The position numbers and the translations under genes are program-made. Of a stretch of DNA of 64,000 nucleotides, positions 50,751 to 59,959 are shown one piece after another. Each line of letters opens with the position of its first letter. The first letter of the stretch is position 1. This DNA is from Desulfospira sp963664655 (lineage in GTDB: Bacteria; Desulfobacterota; Desulfobacteria; Desulfobacterales; Desulfobacteraceae): positions 3,968,001 to 4,032,000 of the forward strand of contig OY761554.1 in the NCBI GenBank assembly GCA_963664655.2, read 5' to 3'. The notes beneath the pieces were generated by a model, which worked only from the letters and a program-made list of their open reading frames with translations, had not been told where the DNA came from and did no database searches.

Positions 50751-52436
50751 CTATTGGTTCTCTTCGGCCCTTAAGTCCTTTCTTAAGATTTTTCCCACGT
50801 TGGACTTGGGCAGTTCGGTTCTAAATTCCACCTGGGTGGGCAGCTTGTATTTGGCAAGCTTGGTGGCGCAATAGTCGATGACTTCCTGCTCGGTCATCTG
50901 CTGGCCGTCTTTTAAGATGACAAAGGCTTTGACGGCCTCGCCCCGTTTGGGATGGGGGATACCGATGGCGCAGGCTTCTACAATTTTGGGGTGCTCAAAC
51001 AGCACTTCATCAATATCTCTTGGATAAACATTGTATCCGCCGGAAATGATCATGTCCTTGATCCGGTCTACAATGTAAAAGTAGCCGTCCTCATCCATTC
51101 TGGCCACATCGCCGGTGTGGAGAAATCCGTCTTCATTAATGGTCTTTTCTGTTTCGTCGGGCCGGTTCAAATACCCTTTCATGACCTGAGGCCCTCTGAT
51201 GAGCAGTTCTCCGGATTCCCCGACAGGGACTTCTTTGGTGGGATCTTCAATATCCACCACCTTGCATTCGGTATTCGGCAGGGGAACCCCGATGGACCCG
51301 ACTTTCCGGTTGCCCTGGAATGGATTGACATGGGTGACCGGGGTGGTTTCGGTCAGGCCGTATCCTTCAACAATGATGGCGCCGGTTTTTTTCTGGAAGT
51401 TGTTGATCACTTCCAGGGGCAGGGGGGCAGACCCTGAAAAACAGCCCTTGATACTGGTCAGGTCCGTATTGGCAAGGTCAGGGTGTTCCAGTATGCCGAT
51501 GTACATGGTGGGAACCAGGGGGGCAAAGGTCGGCCTGAATTTGGCGATGGCCTCCAGTAAGGGTTCCGGCTGGGGTTTGGGCACCAGGATATTGGCCCAG
51601 GCCATGCGCATGGCAAAGTTCATGGAGGTGGACATGCCAAATACGTGGAAGAAGGGAAGGGCGCCCAGCATGATTTCCTTTCCTTCATCAAAGGCGGGGA
51701 ACCAGGCCTGAAGCTGCTGAATCTGGGAGGCGATATTCCGGTGGGTGAGCATCACCCCTTTGGACACCCCGGTGGTGCCGCCGGTGTACTGGTACATGGC
51801 GGTATCGTCCAGGTTGATGTCGGCCATGTCATAGTCCGGCTGGTTTGAGCTGAGAACGTCTTTGAATTTGTAAAGGTCTTTGGCCGGGGAAACCGTGCAG
51901 GCCAGCTTCTTTTTCTTGGCCACCAGGGGAAATAAAAGCCGTTTGACAAAGGGCAGATAGTCGCCAATGGATGTGTAAACAATGGTTTTGATGTTGGTTT
52001 TTTCCCTGAGCTTGACCATGCGGGCTGTTAAAAGATCAAGGGTGATCAGAAATTTTGAGTCGGAGTCTGTAAACTGGTGTTCAAGTTCCCGGTCAGAGTA
52101 CAGGGGATTGTTAAACACCACAATGCCGCCGATTCTTAAAACCGCATAATAGGCAACCACACAGGGGATCAGATTGGGCAAAAGGATGGCCACGCTGTCC
52201 CCTTTTTTGACCCCGAATCCCTTAAGCGCTGCGCTAAATCTTGCCACCATTTCGTTGAGTTCCTGGTAGGTTACCGAATACCCTTGAAATATCAATGCGG
52301 TGTGATCAGGAAAATTTTTCGCTGAATTCGCAAGATACTGGGGGACCAGGGTGTCATTAAATTCAATGTGCTCCGCAATTCCCGTTTCATAGGAATTAAG
52401 CCAGATTTTCTTAGAATAAATGCTTTGCTCAGACAA
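50751..52436 (-). CDS. fadD: Long-chain fatty acid-CoA ligase family protein
   Basis: 561 residues, ANL superfamily. The P-loop is YQYTGGTTGVSKGVMLTHRN, the A5/A7 motifs EGYGLTETTPV and GDVARMDEDGYFYIVDRIKD and the C-terminal Lys in PKSNVGKILRKDL are all present. It activates a carboxylate to the CoA thioester through an adenylate. Translation appears to start at TTG (52436) with GGAGAGG seven bases upstream. FadD-like, but the chain length preference cannot be read. Confidence 0.9.
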   Translation of the reverse strand: MSEQSIYSKKIWLNSYETGIAEHIEFNDTLVPQYLANSAKNFPDHTALIFQGYSVTYQELNEMVARFSAALKGFGVKKGDSVAILLPNLIPCVVAYYAVLRIGGIVVFNNPLYSDRELEHQFTDSDSKFLITLDLLTARMVKLREKTNIKTIVYTSIGDYLPFVKRLLFPLVAKKKKLACTVSPAKDLYKFKDVLSSNQPDYDMADINLDDTAMYQYTGGTTGVSKGVMLTHRNIASQIQQLQAWFPAFDEGKEIMLGALPFFHVFGMSTSMNFAMRMAWANILVPKPQPEPLLEAIAKFRPTFAPLVPTMYIGILEHPDLANTDLTSIKGCFSGSAPLPLEVINNFQKKTGAIIVEGYGLTETTPVTHVNPFQGNRKVGSIGVPLPNTECKVVDIEDPTKEVPVGESGELLIRGPQVMKGYLNRPDETEKTINEDGFLHTGDVARMDEDGYFYIVDRIKDMIISGGYNVYPRDIDEVLFEHPKIVEACAIGIPHPKRGEAVKAFVILKDGQQMTEQEVIDYCATKLAKYKLPTQVEFRTELPKSNVGKILRKDLRAEENQ

Positions 52437-52581
52437 GATCCTCTCCTTTTTTTCTCATGGGGTTAAAGGCCGTTTTAAATTTGCAGGGTCGCATCAGCAA
52501 ACTCAAAAAATTGTAACGGTGTACTATGGTCTTTGATAAAGAGAAAAACGATGTTCTGTCAAGGAAAAAACCGTTTCATCG

Positions 52582-53307
52582 TTAATCAAGAAGGGAATTT
52601 CTTCTCCTTTTCCCCAGGGAAACACTGTGGCCCAAGATCCATCCCAACAGCAGAACCCCGACCCCTGCCAGGAACCATTTGATCATGCCGGTACGGAACA
52701 GATGGCTGGTTTGATCCTCAAGACCCTGGATTTCCTGGGCCAGTTTTATATTTTCTCTTTTTAGTCTCTTGTTTGAACTTACAATTTCCTTTATATTGTC
52801 AGAGTCGTTTAGCAGGGTCTGGTATTTTTCTGTGGCCTGGGCGGCAGCCGCCTCTAAGGCGTTTATTTTTTCGTTGGCGGTGGCAAGCTCAAGTTCAAGG
52901 GCCTTTAATTTCTCTTCACTGATCTGAGGCAGGGACGAATCCGGGGTAAGGGTCATGGTTTCCTGAGCGGCTTTGACCTGGGTTATTTGTTCCTCAAGGG
53001 CCTTGTTTTCAGCCTTAAGCTGTTCAATGACAGTGGACTTGGGCAGGGTATACACCACATACCGTTTGTCTACCCAGCCTGTTTCTCCGGATTCAAGGCC
53101 AACCTTTAAAAAAAGGTCTTTTTCTTCCAGGATGGTTAAAGGGGTGTCGCTTTGCAGTTTTTTGATCACCGGAAAGGTCCGGGACGGGCCTTCCCGAAGG
53201 GTGAGAATCAGCATATCAGATACATATCCGGTCCTGGCCGGGCAAACATCAGCAAGGCCAAAGCAGGTCAGGAAAACAAGCAGAATGCTGAATAAGATTT
53301 TTCTCAT
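52582..53307 (-). CDS. SH3-domain, coiled-coil membrane protein (TIGR04211-like)
   Basis: 241 residues: signal peptide (MRKILFSILLVFLTCFGLAD), bacterial SH3 domain at ~27-90 (LTLREGPSRTFPVIKKL, ETGWVDKRYVV), a coiled coil at ~90-205, and a C-terminal membrane helix (WFLAGVGVLLLGWILGHSV) with basic tail. This order matches the YgiM-like TIGR04211 group, envelope proteins of unknown function. Divergent from the diadenylate-cyclase-like gene. Confidence 0.88.
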   Translation of the reverse strand: MRKILFSILLVFLTCFGLADVCPARTGYVSDMLILTLREGPSRTFPVIKKLQSDTPLTILEEKDLFLKVGLESGETGWVDKRYVVYTLPKSTVIEQLKAENKALEEQITQVKAAQETMTLTPDSSLPQISEEKLKALELELATANEKINALEAAAAQATEKYQTLLNDSDNIKEIVSSNKRLKRENIKLAQEIQGLEDQTSHLFRTGMIKWFLAGVGVLLLGWILGHSVSLGKRRRNSLLD

Positions 53308-53380
53308 ATTTCTATTGCCTCCGTGGTTTTTTTTTGTTTCAATAACAATCCTTGTACGATTTTACAATAGTCAGGTGAAA

Positions 53381-54823
53381 ATGAATCAGGAATTATACAA
53401 AAAATTATGCATCACCAATATCCTTAACGGGGTGACCGAAGGCCTTTCAAAGTTTACCAGGCCGAGCCGTGTTGCTGTGATTTTTGCTGCAAAGCCTGAA
53501 GACCCGGTAATGATACTTGACCCTAACGGGCTTCTTAAAGGACATGAAACCCGGCTCAAAGAGATGTTTTTTACGGACCATCGCCAATGGCGGCTTGATA
53601 TGATCGAAAAAATTAACTGTCAGCCCTTGGGCCATTTTGTGCTTGAAGAAGATCCGGGCTTGTCCGGCCTGATTTCCTGCGGGGGGTTCAGCTCGGAATT
53701 TTTTTTTCAGTCCTGGTTTACGGACCATCACCCGGACATGTGTTCCAAAAAGCCGGTTAAATGCTGGCTTGAGCAGGCAATAACCTTATTTATCCACGAT
53801 TATAATTCAACCGCAACGGTTATCAACGCCTCTGATTATGTGCTGAAAAATTATTCCCTTCAGGCTGTAGCAGACGCCATCGTGGACGAAAGAGAACAGC
53901 ATCTGACGTTTGACAGCCGCATGCAGATACCGCCCATTCTCAATGCGATTCTCAATATTTCCAAAACCCGTGAGGAAGGGGCCTGGGCCCGGGGACATTT
54001 GTTTTTCACGGATGCCCATCAACTGGATTCTCTTGATTTTATAACCAAAATTCAACGTCATGAGCGGCCCTCAATATCCAATGTAAAGCATATTCGAAAA
54101 CTGTTGCTGGCCGTGGAGCGCTCGGATCGCAAGCTGGTGTCTGACGGCCTGTCGGTTATCGGGATTACCGATGTCGCCATACCCGATTATGCGGTCACCG
54201 CCGATTTCAGGGGCGATTTCGGGTTTTTAAAACTGGGGAATGAAAAACTGGCCTCTTTTCATGACGGCAGTTTTTATTCCACGACCCGGAAGGCCAAAAT
54301 GGTGGAGTTAGAAGAGCTTTTAATGGATTCTCAGCTGGATAGCGAGGCTTCCAATTTGCTGTTTCAGATGGTATCCAGCCTGGTTCATGCGGCCGGCCAC
54401 TCCCGCCACGGATGTACCCTTGTTCTGGATCTTAACGAGCTTCCCGTGCCCCTGTCCGGCCATGTGCTCGAGCCTGCCTTAAGCCTTCTGGAACCCAAAA
54501 ATTTTAACCTTGCCCGGTCTTTGTTAAAAATTGACGGTGCGGTTCATTTAACCGGCGACAGCCACATCCACGGGTTTGCCTGCCTTCTGGACGGCACCAC
54601 CATCAAACATGAAAACATGGCCAGGGGCGCCCGGTACAACTCGGCTTTAAGATTCTCTGCAGATCACCCTAAAATTATTATTGTGGTGGTCTCTTCAGAC
54701 CGGCCCGTGTCCATTATCCACAATGGTGTTGAAATTAATGCCTCCCGGTTATGGAAACCGGTTTACGCCATGTCACCTGAATTAATCCCCCTTAAAACTT
54801 ATCTTAACGGAGTTCAATTATGA
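53381..54823 (+). CDS. DisA-N/diadenylate-cyclase-like protein with variant catalytic motif
   Basis: 480 residues from the ATG at 53381 (AGGTG upstream). The C-terminal ~110 residues match a DAC (DisA_N) nucleotide-binding domain: LKIDGAVHLTGDSH supplies the DGA motif (385-387), and the position of the RHR motif reads GARYNSALRFS (416 onwards), that is RYN rather than RHR. The first ~370 residues are unassigned. DAC domains make c-di-AMP; the altered motif leaves activity uncertain. The stop overlaps the next start by four bases. Confidence 0.75.
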   Translation: MNQELYKKLCITNILNGVTEGLSKFTRPSRVAVIFAAKPEDPVMILDPNGLLKGHETRLKEMFFTDHRQWRLDMIEKINCQPLGHFVLEEDPGLSGLISCGGFSSEFFFQSWFTDHHPDMCSKKPVKCWLEQAITLFIHDYNSTATVINASDYVLKNYSLQAVADAIVDEREQHLTFDSRMQIPPILNAILNISKTREEGAWARGHLFFTDAHQLDSLDFITKIQRHERPSISNVKHIRKLLLAVERSDRKLVSDGLSVIGITDVAIPDYAVTADFRGDFGFLKLGNEKLASFHDGSFYSTTRKAKMVELEELLMDSQLDSEASNLLFQMVSSLVHAAGHSRHGCTLVLDLNELPVPLSGHVLEPALSLLEPKNFNLARSLLKIDGAVHLTGDSHIHGFACLLDGTTIKHENMARGARYNSALRFSADHPKIIIVVVSSDRPVSIIHNGVEINASRLWKPVYAMSPELIPLKTYLNGVQL

Positions 54824-55269
54824 CACACGATCATCACCATGGGCATTCCCATGGGCACGACCATAGCCACAGCCATGAACATTCCCATGGCCGGGATCAT
54901 TCCCATAAACACGAACATACACACTCCCATACCCATGACCACGATCACGGGGATTCCCCTAATCAAGCACACTCCGCGTCCCATGCCCATGAGCACGGGC
55001 ATTCTCATGACCATGATCACGGACATACTCATTCCCATGGTCACCATTCCCATGATACTGAAATGAGTCTGGAACAAAAGCTGGCCACCTTGTTTGGCCA
55101 CTGGGTAGACCATAACGAAAGTCATAAGGATAATTTTTTGTCCTGGGCAGCCAAGGCCAGAGACCAAGGGCTTTTGGATATTGCCGGTCACCTGGAAGAG
55201 GCCGGAAGGCTTTCAGAAATGGTCACGGCAGAACTGAAAAAGGCAGGGGATGGACTGGGAAAATCCTGA
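54820..55269 (+). CDS. His-rich metal-binding protein with DUF8180-like domain
   Basis: 149 residues. Residues 1-~80 are about half His in HxH/HSH repeats (MTHDHHHGHSHGHDHSHSHE), likely to bind nickel, cobalt or zinc. Residues ~82-145 form a helical domain, SLEQKLATLFGHWVDHNESH. The start overlaps the DAC-like gene and the end overlaps nagZ by 20 bases, so three dissimilar genes are coupled. Possibly a metal store or chaperone. Confidence 0.8.
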   Translation: MTHDHHHGHSHGHDHSHSHEHSHGRDHSHKHEHTHSHTHDHDHGDSPNQAHSASHAHEHGHSHDHDHGHTHSHGHHSHDTEMSLEQKLATLFGHWVDHNESHKDNFLSWAAKARDQGLLDIAGHLEEAGRLSEMVTAELKKAGDGLGKS

Positions 55270-56248
55270 AAATCTTGCCGGCCAGCGGCTCATGCTCGGG
55301 TTTAACGGCCCTGAGTTTAACGATGAGGTCATTGAGATCATAGACCGGTTTAAAGCCGGCGGCATTATCCTGTTCCGGCAGAATATTGAATCCCCGGAAC
55401 AGGTGGCCCGCCTTTGCGCCCGGATCCAGGAACATGCCCGGTCATCAGGCCTTGTGCCGCTGTTTATTGCCATTGACCAGGAAGGCGGAACCGTCTCCCG
55501 ATTAAGGCCGCCCTTTACACAGTTTGCCGGAAATCCGTCCATACAGACCCGGGGTCAGGCCAGAGAATTTGCAAAGACAACGGCCTTAGAGCTCAGCCAT
55601 GCCGGCATCAACATGAATCTTGCCCCGGTCATGGATGTCTGTCCTGAGAGGGGGGACACCATCATGAAGGCGCGTGCCTTTAAAGGGGATGCCCGGATGG
55701 TGGCGGAACTGGGATGCCAGATAATCCAAACCCTTCAGGAGAACGGGATCATGGCAGTGGCCAAGCATTTCCCGGGTATTGGACGGACTGTAAAGGATTC
55801 TCATTATTTTCTGCCGGTTCTGGATGCAGGACTTGAGATTCTTGAACCGTCCGATATGGTGCCCTTTAAAGCGGCTCAAAACGCCGGGGTATCCGGCATC
55901 ATGCTGTCCCATATTTCCTATCCCCGCCTGGATGACCAGTGGCAGGCCAGCCTGTCCCCGGCCATTGCCCATGACCTTTTAAGGACAAGGATGGGGTTCC
56001 AGGGCCTTTCCCTGACCGATGATCTGGATATGAAGGCCATTTCCCATGACATGGAAACCTGTGTCCATCAGATTTTAAGGGCCGGGATTGATCTTGCCCT
56101 GATCTGCCACCAGGGCCCTGCCATGGCTGAGGCGTTTAATGAGATGGTCAGGCGGTTTGAAACCAGCCGGGAACTCCGGGCTTCAGGAAAGGTCTGCGCT
56201 GACCGGATTGTTTCGGCCAAGAAAGCTTATTTAGCCGGTCTGTTTTAA
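55250..56248 (+). CDS. nagZ: Beta-N-acetylhexosaminidase, glycoside hydrolase family 3
   Basis: 332 residues, NagZ-like cytoplasmic GH3. Conserved KHFPGIGRTVKDSH carries the acid/base Asp-His dyad, SLTDDLDMKAIS the nucleophile Asp, and IAIDQEGGTVSRLR the sugar-binding loop. It removes GlcNAc from muropeptides in peptidoglycan recycling. Translation overlaps the His-rich gene. The 3' ends of nagZ and tsaD overlap by four bases, convergent. Confidence 0.93.
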   Translation: MDWENPENLAGQRLMLGFNGPEFNDEVIEIIDRFKAGGIILFRQNIESPEQVARLCARIQEHARSSGLVPLFIAIDQEGGTVSRLRPPFTQFAGNPSIQTRGQAREFAKTTALELSHAGINMNLAPVMDVCPERGDTIMKARAFKGDARMVAELGCQIIQTLQENGIMAVAKHFPGIGRTVKDSHYFLPVLDAGLEILEPSDMVPFKAAQNAGVSGIMLSHISYPRLDDQWQASLSPAIAHDLLRTRMGFQGLSLTDDLDMKAISHDMETCVHQILRAGIDLALICHQGPAMAEAFNEMVRRFETSRELRASGKVCADRIVSAKKAYLAGLF

Positions 56249-57240
56249 ATTTTAATCCGGGAGAACACATCCTGCCTATCGGTGACAAGCTCTTTATTGG
56301 CGATCATCACACTGCCTCTGGCCGCAATCATGGCCGCATTGTCCGAACATAGGGACACGGGGGGATGGAAGACGGTAATACCCTGTTCTCTGGCCCGTAA
56401 AGTCAGCTGGTTTACCAGGGTCTGGTTGGCGGAAACCCCGCCGGCAATGCCGATTCTCGGACAGCCTTTGGCAGCGGCTGCCCGGATGAGTTTGTCTGAA
56501 ATCACATCAATGACCGCCGCCTGAAAAGAGGCGGCTATCCTGGCCCGATCCTCAGGGGCACCCGTTCCATTCTCATGAACATACCGGGCAACAGCGGATT
56601 TGATTCCGCTGAAGCTGAAATCAAAATCCTCTCTGTCCAGCATGGGCCTTGGGAAAGGAATATCCGGTGTCCCGTTTTTTGCCAGCCGTTCAATGACCGG
56701 CCCGCCGGGATACCCCAGATCCATCATTTTGGCGACTTTGTCAAAGGCTTCTCCGGCGGCATCGTCCCGGGTCTGCCCCATCAGCACAAATTCGGATTTT
56801 GAAATGACGTGATATATGTTGGTGTGCCCCCCGGAGACCACCAGGGCCACAAAGGGAAATTCAGGGGGATGGTCCGTTAACAGAAGGGAATAAATATGGG
56901 CTTCTAAATGGTTCACCCCTGCCAGGGGAATATGTCGGGCATGGGCAAAGGCCTTTGCAAAGGAAAAACCAACCAGAAGGGCGCCGATCAGTCCCGGTCC
57001 CCGGGTAGCGGCAACGGCATCAATATCTTTTATGGAGATACCGGCGTTTCGGATCGCCTGATCCACAACCCCGGTAACGGCTTCAAGGTGCATGCGTGAC
57101 GCCAGTTCCGGTACAACGCCTCCGTACAGCTGATGAACATCCACCTGGGAGGCAATCACTGAAGACAAAACGGTAAAGGTGTCTTTGACCACAGCGGCTG
57201 CGGTCTCATCGCAGGAGGATTCAATGCCCAGCAGGATCAT
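56245..57240 (-). CDS. tsaD: tRNA N6-threonylcarbamoyladenosine transferase
   Basis: 331 residues of the Kae1/TsaD family, which makes t6A at position 37 of ANN-decoding tRNAs. GIESSCDETAAAVV start, metal-binding NHLEAH and the VSGGHTN phosphate loop are present, along with GGVSANQTL near the C-terminus. It is 21 bases after purM on the same strand. Confidence 0.96.
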   Translation of the reverse strand: MILLGIESSCDETAAAVVKDTFTVLSSVIASQVDVHQLYGGVVPELASRMHLEAVTGVVDQAIRNAGISIKDIDAVAATRGPGLIGALLVGFSFAKAFAHARHIPLAGVNHLEAHIYSLLLTDHPPEFPFVALVVSGGHTNIYHVISKSEFVLMGQTRDDAAGEAFDKVAKMMDLGYPGGPVIERLAKNGTPDIPFPRPMLDREDFDFSFSGIKSAVARYVHENGTGAPEDRARIAASFQAAVIDVISDKLIRAAAAKGCPRIGIAGGVSANQTLVNQLTLRAREQGITVFHPPVSLCSDNAAMIAARGSVMIANKELVTDRQDVFSRIKI

Positions 57241-57261
57241 AATGGTACTGCACCCAGGGCA

Positions 57262-58305
57262 TCAGGTCCACTGGGTCTGTTCTTCATTGCCTTCCCGGGA
57301 AGCAATTTCACCAATGTGAAAGGCATTGATTTCCATGGCGGAAAGCCGGTCCATGACATCCTGGCATGAGGGTTCGGGCACAATTACGATCATGCCGATA
57401 CCGTTGTTGAAGGTTCGGTTCATTTCCATGTCCGATACGTTGCCTTCCCGTTGCAGCAGGGTAAAAACCGGGGGGATTTCCCAGGAATTTTTATGAATGA
57501 TGGCTTTGCAGACATCGGGAATGACCCGGATAATATTATCCACAATCCCGCCCCCGGTTACATGAACCAGGCCGTGAACCGGCAGATCCCGAAGAAGGCT
57601 TAAAATCGTGGAAACATAAATTACCGTGGGTTTGAGCAGTTCTTCTCCCAGGGATGTCCCGAAATCCGGAATCGGGGTAGACACATCATATCCGCATTTT
57701 TCAAAAAAGATTTTACGGACAAGGGAAAATCCATTGGAGTGAACGCCGCTGGAGGCAATGCCGATAATCTGATGGCCGGGCCGGACATAGGAGCCGTCAA
57801 TGATTTTGTCATTATCCACGATCCCCACGGCAAATCCGGACAAATCGTACTCTCCCTTGTGGTACATGTCCGGCATTTCAGCCGTTTCACCGCCGATAAG
57901 GGCACAGCCGGCTTCGGTACACCCTTTGGCAATGCCGGCAACAATCTGTTCCGCCACCTTGTTGTCAAGGCGGCCCATGGCCAGGTAATCCAGAAAAAAT
58001 AAGGGTTTTGCCCCCTGAACCACGATGTCGTTGACCACCATGGCCACCAGGTCAATGCCGATGGTGTCGTGTTTGTCCATTTTAAAGGCAATCTTTAATT
58101 TGGTTCCCACACCATCCGTGGAGCTGACCAGAACCGGATTTGAAATATTGGAAAGGTTAAGAGAAAACAGTCCGCCAAATCCACCGATTTCCCCCATGAC
58201 GCCGGACCGGGGAGTGGACTTTGCAATGACCTTGATGCGGTCAACCAATTTATTTGCCTTGTCAATATCAACGCCTGAGTCTGCATATGTCAGGGAGTCG
58301 TTCAT
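57262..58305 (-). CDS. purM: Phosphoribosylformylglycinamidine cyclo-ligase
   Basis: 347 residues, AIR synthetase, fifth step of purine synthesis, ATP-dependent. MNDSLTYADSGVDI start, SSTDGVGTKLKIA, GIDLVAMVVNDI and VHVTGGGIVDNI are family motifs. The ATG at 58305 is preferred over the GTG three codons upstream because AAGG is correctly spaced. Co-oriented with tsaD. Confidence 0.95.
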   Translation of the reverse strand: MNDSLTYADSGVDIDKANKLVDRIKVIAKSTPRSGVMGEIGGFGGLFSLNLSNISNPVLVSSTDGVGTKLKIAFKMDKHDTIGIDLVAMVVNDIVVQGAKPLFFLDYLAMGRLDNKVAEQIVAGIAKGCTEAGCALIGGETAEMPDMYHKGEYDLSGFAVGIVDNDKIIDGSYVRPGHQIIGIASSGVHSNGFSLVRKIFFEKCGYDVSTPIPDFGTSLGEELLKPTVIYVSTILSLLRDLPVHGLVHVTGGGIVDNIIRVIPDVCKAIIHKNSWEIPPVFTLLQREGNVSDMEMNRTFNNGIGMIVIVPEPSCQDVMDRLSAMEINAFHIGEIASREGNEEQTQWT

Positions 58306-58632
58306 ATAATGCACCTTCGAGAATAAGGGGTTATGCCTCTCAATTGATCTTTATTATTTGCCTTTAAGTTAAACCGTTTCGCCAAGCCGCAGGTTTCGTT
58401 TCAAATCCGGTTATGCCTGATTTCCAGGTTTCGGCTTATCGGACGGATCTTATAAAACCTTTCAAGAATAAACACAACGATTTTAAAAGTCAATAACGGC
58501 TTTAAAAGCTTTTTGACAACCCCCCTATTATAATGTATCTAAGCTAAATGTTGACCGCCCTGGCAAAGAACATCCATTAAAGGGCGATTTGAAGCAATTT
58601 GTAAAATTTTTTATACCGGAGAACATGAATTC
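58306..58632. other. Divergent promoter region between purM and hom
   Basis: 327 bases with no gene. On the plus strand TTGACA (58513-58518), 17 bases, TATCTA (58536-58541) is a candidate hom promoter; a TATAAT is also present at 58529. Some imperfect inverted repeats (for example around 58380-58440) are not strong enough to call a riboswitch. Confidence 0.5.
58513..58541 (+). promoter_or_regulatory. Candidate promoter for hom-thrH-rfaE1
   Basis: TTGACA-17-TATCTA, 92 bases before the hom start. The -10 is weak, but the -35 is perfect and the spacing matches other promoters in the window. Confidence 0.4.
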
Positions 58633-59946
58633 ATGAAAACCATTCAGATCGGAATTCTGGGTTACGGGACCGTTGGCGCCGGCGTAGCAAGGCTTTTGAC
58701 CCTGAAAGAAAACCTTCTGAAATCCCGCATCGGCGCAGTGCTCAATCTTAAAACCATTGCCGATATTGACATTGAAAGAGACCGGGGTGTGGCGCTCAAG
58801 GACACTAAACTGGTCACCGACGCCATGCAGGTTATTGAGGACCCGGAAATTGATATAGTGGTGGAGATGATCGGCGGAAAAACCATCGCCCGGGAATTGA
58901 CCCTCAAAGCCCTGGAACATAAAAAACATGTGGTGACCGCCAATAAGGCGCTTCTGGCCGAGTTTGGCAACGATCTGATTCAAAGCGCCCGGGCCAATCA
59001 GGTGGATCTGGCCTTTGAAGCTTCCTGCGGGGGATGCATGCCCATCATCAAGTCCCTTAGAGAATCGCTGGTGGCCAATGATATCCGGTCCATGGAAGCC
59101 ATATTGAACGGCACCTGCAACTATATCTTAACCAAAATTTCCAGGGACGGGTCCAAATTTGCGGATGCGTTAAAAAATGCTCAGGATCTCGGGTATGCCG
59201 AAGCAGAACCGTCTCTTGATATTGACGGCCATGACACGGCCCATAAGCTGGCCATATTAAATTCCCTGGCCCATGGCATGGAAATCAATCTAAAAGATAT
59301 CCATGTGGAGGGGATCCGGAATGTTACGCCAATGGATATCGAATTTGCAAAAGGGTTTGGATATACCGTCAAGCTGCTGGCCATTGGCCGGATTCACGGC
59401 GATTATGTGGAGGCCCGGGTTCATCCGGCCATGATTGATGAGACCAACCCCTTGTCATATGTGGACCATTCCATGAATGCCGTGTCCATTGATGCGGATG
59501 CCACCGGGAAAACCATGCTGTACGGGGCCGGTGCCGGGATGATGCCAACGGCCAGCGCCGTGTTAAGCGATATTGCCGATATGGCCAGAAATATTATCTC
59601 CAATACCCAGCGCCGGGTGCCCATTTTGGGATGTCCTGAAGAGAATATCCGCAAGATTCCTATTCTGCCCATGTCACAGCTGGTAACCAAATATTACCTT
59701 CGGTTTGAAGCTCAGGACCACCCCGGGGTGCTGGCCCGGATCTCCGGCATCCTTGGCGACAACAACATCAGCATTAAATCCGTCCATCAAAAAGGCAGAA
59801 ACAGCAACGGCAAAGTGCCTGTGGTCATGATCACCCACAGGGCACAGGAAGCGTGGATCCAGACGGCTTTAGCACAGATTTCCAAAGCGGGTTCCGTTGT
59901 AGGAGAACCGGTCATTATTCGAATTGAAGAAGAAAATCAGGATTAA
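58633..59946 (+). CDS. hom: Homoserine dehydrogenase
   Basis: 437 residues. GILGYGTVGAGVARLL is the NAD(P)-binding loop; NKALLAEFGNDL, EASCGGCMPIIKSLRESL and NGTCNYILTKI are catalytic-domain motifs; the C-terminal ~80 residues (PGVLARISGILGDNNISIKS) are an ACT domain for threonine feedback. It makes homoserine for methionine and threonine. GGAG is 11 bases upstream. Followed directly by thrH. Confidence 0.96.
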   Translation: MKTIQIGILGYGTVGAGVARLLTLKENLLKSRIGAVLNLKTIADIDIERDRGVALKDTKLVTDAMQVIEDPEIDIVVEMIGGKTIARELTLKALEHKKHVVTANKALLAEFGNDLIQSARANQVDLAFEASCGGCMPIIKSLRESLVANDIRSMEAILNGTCNYILTKISRDGSKFADALKNAQDLGYAEAEPSLDIDGHDTAHKLAILNSLAHGMEINLKDIHVEGIRNVTPMDIEFAKGFGYTVKLLAIGRIHGDYVEARVHPAMIDETNPLSYVDHSMNAVSIDADATGKTMLYGAGAGMMPTASAVLSDIADMARNIISNTQRRVPILGCPEENIRKIPILPMSQLVTKYYLRFEAQDHPGVLARISGILGDNNISIKSVHQKGRNSNGKVPVVMITHRAQEAWIQTALAQISKAGSVVGEPVIIRIEEENQD

Positions 59947-59959
59947 CCAGGAGAAGACT

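Noticed and set aside
52973..53380. N-terminal extension of the DAC-like protein
   Set aside because: It is antisense to the SH3-protein gene and shadow-like; the ATG at 53381 has a ribosome site and clears the divergent gene.
58380..58500. Possible riboswitch upstream of hom
   Set aside because: Some imperfect inverted repeats, but no recognisable SAM, lysine or T-box core.
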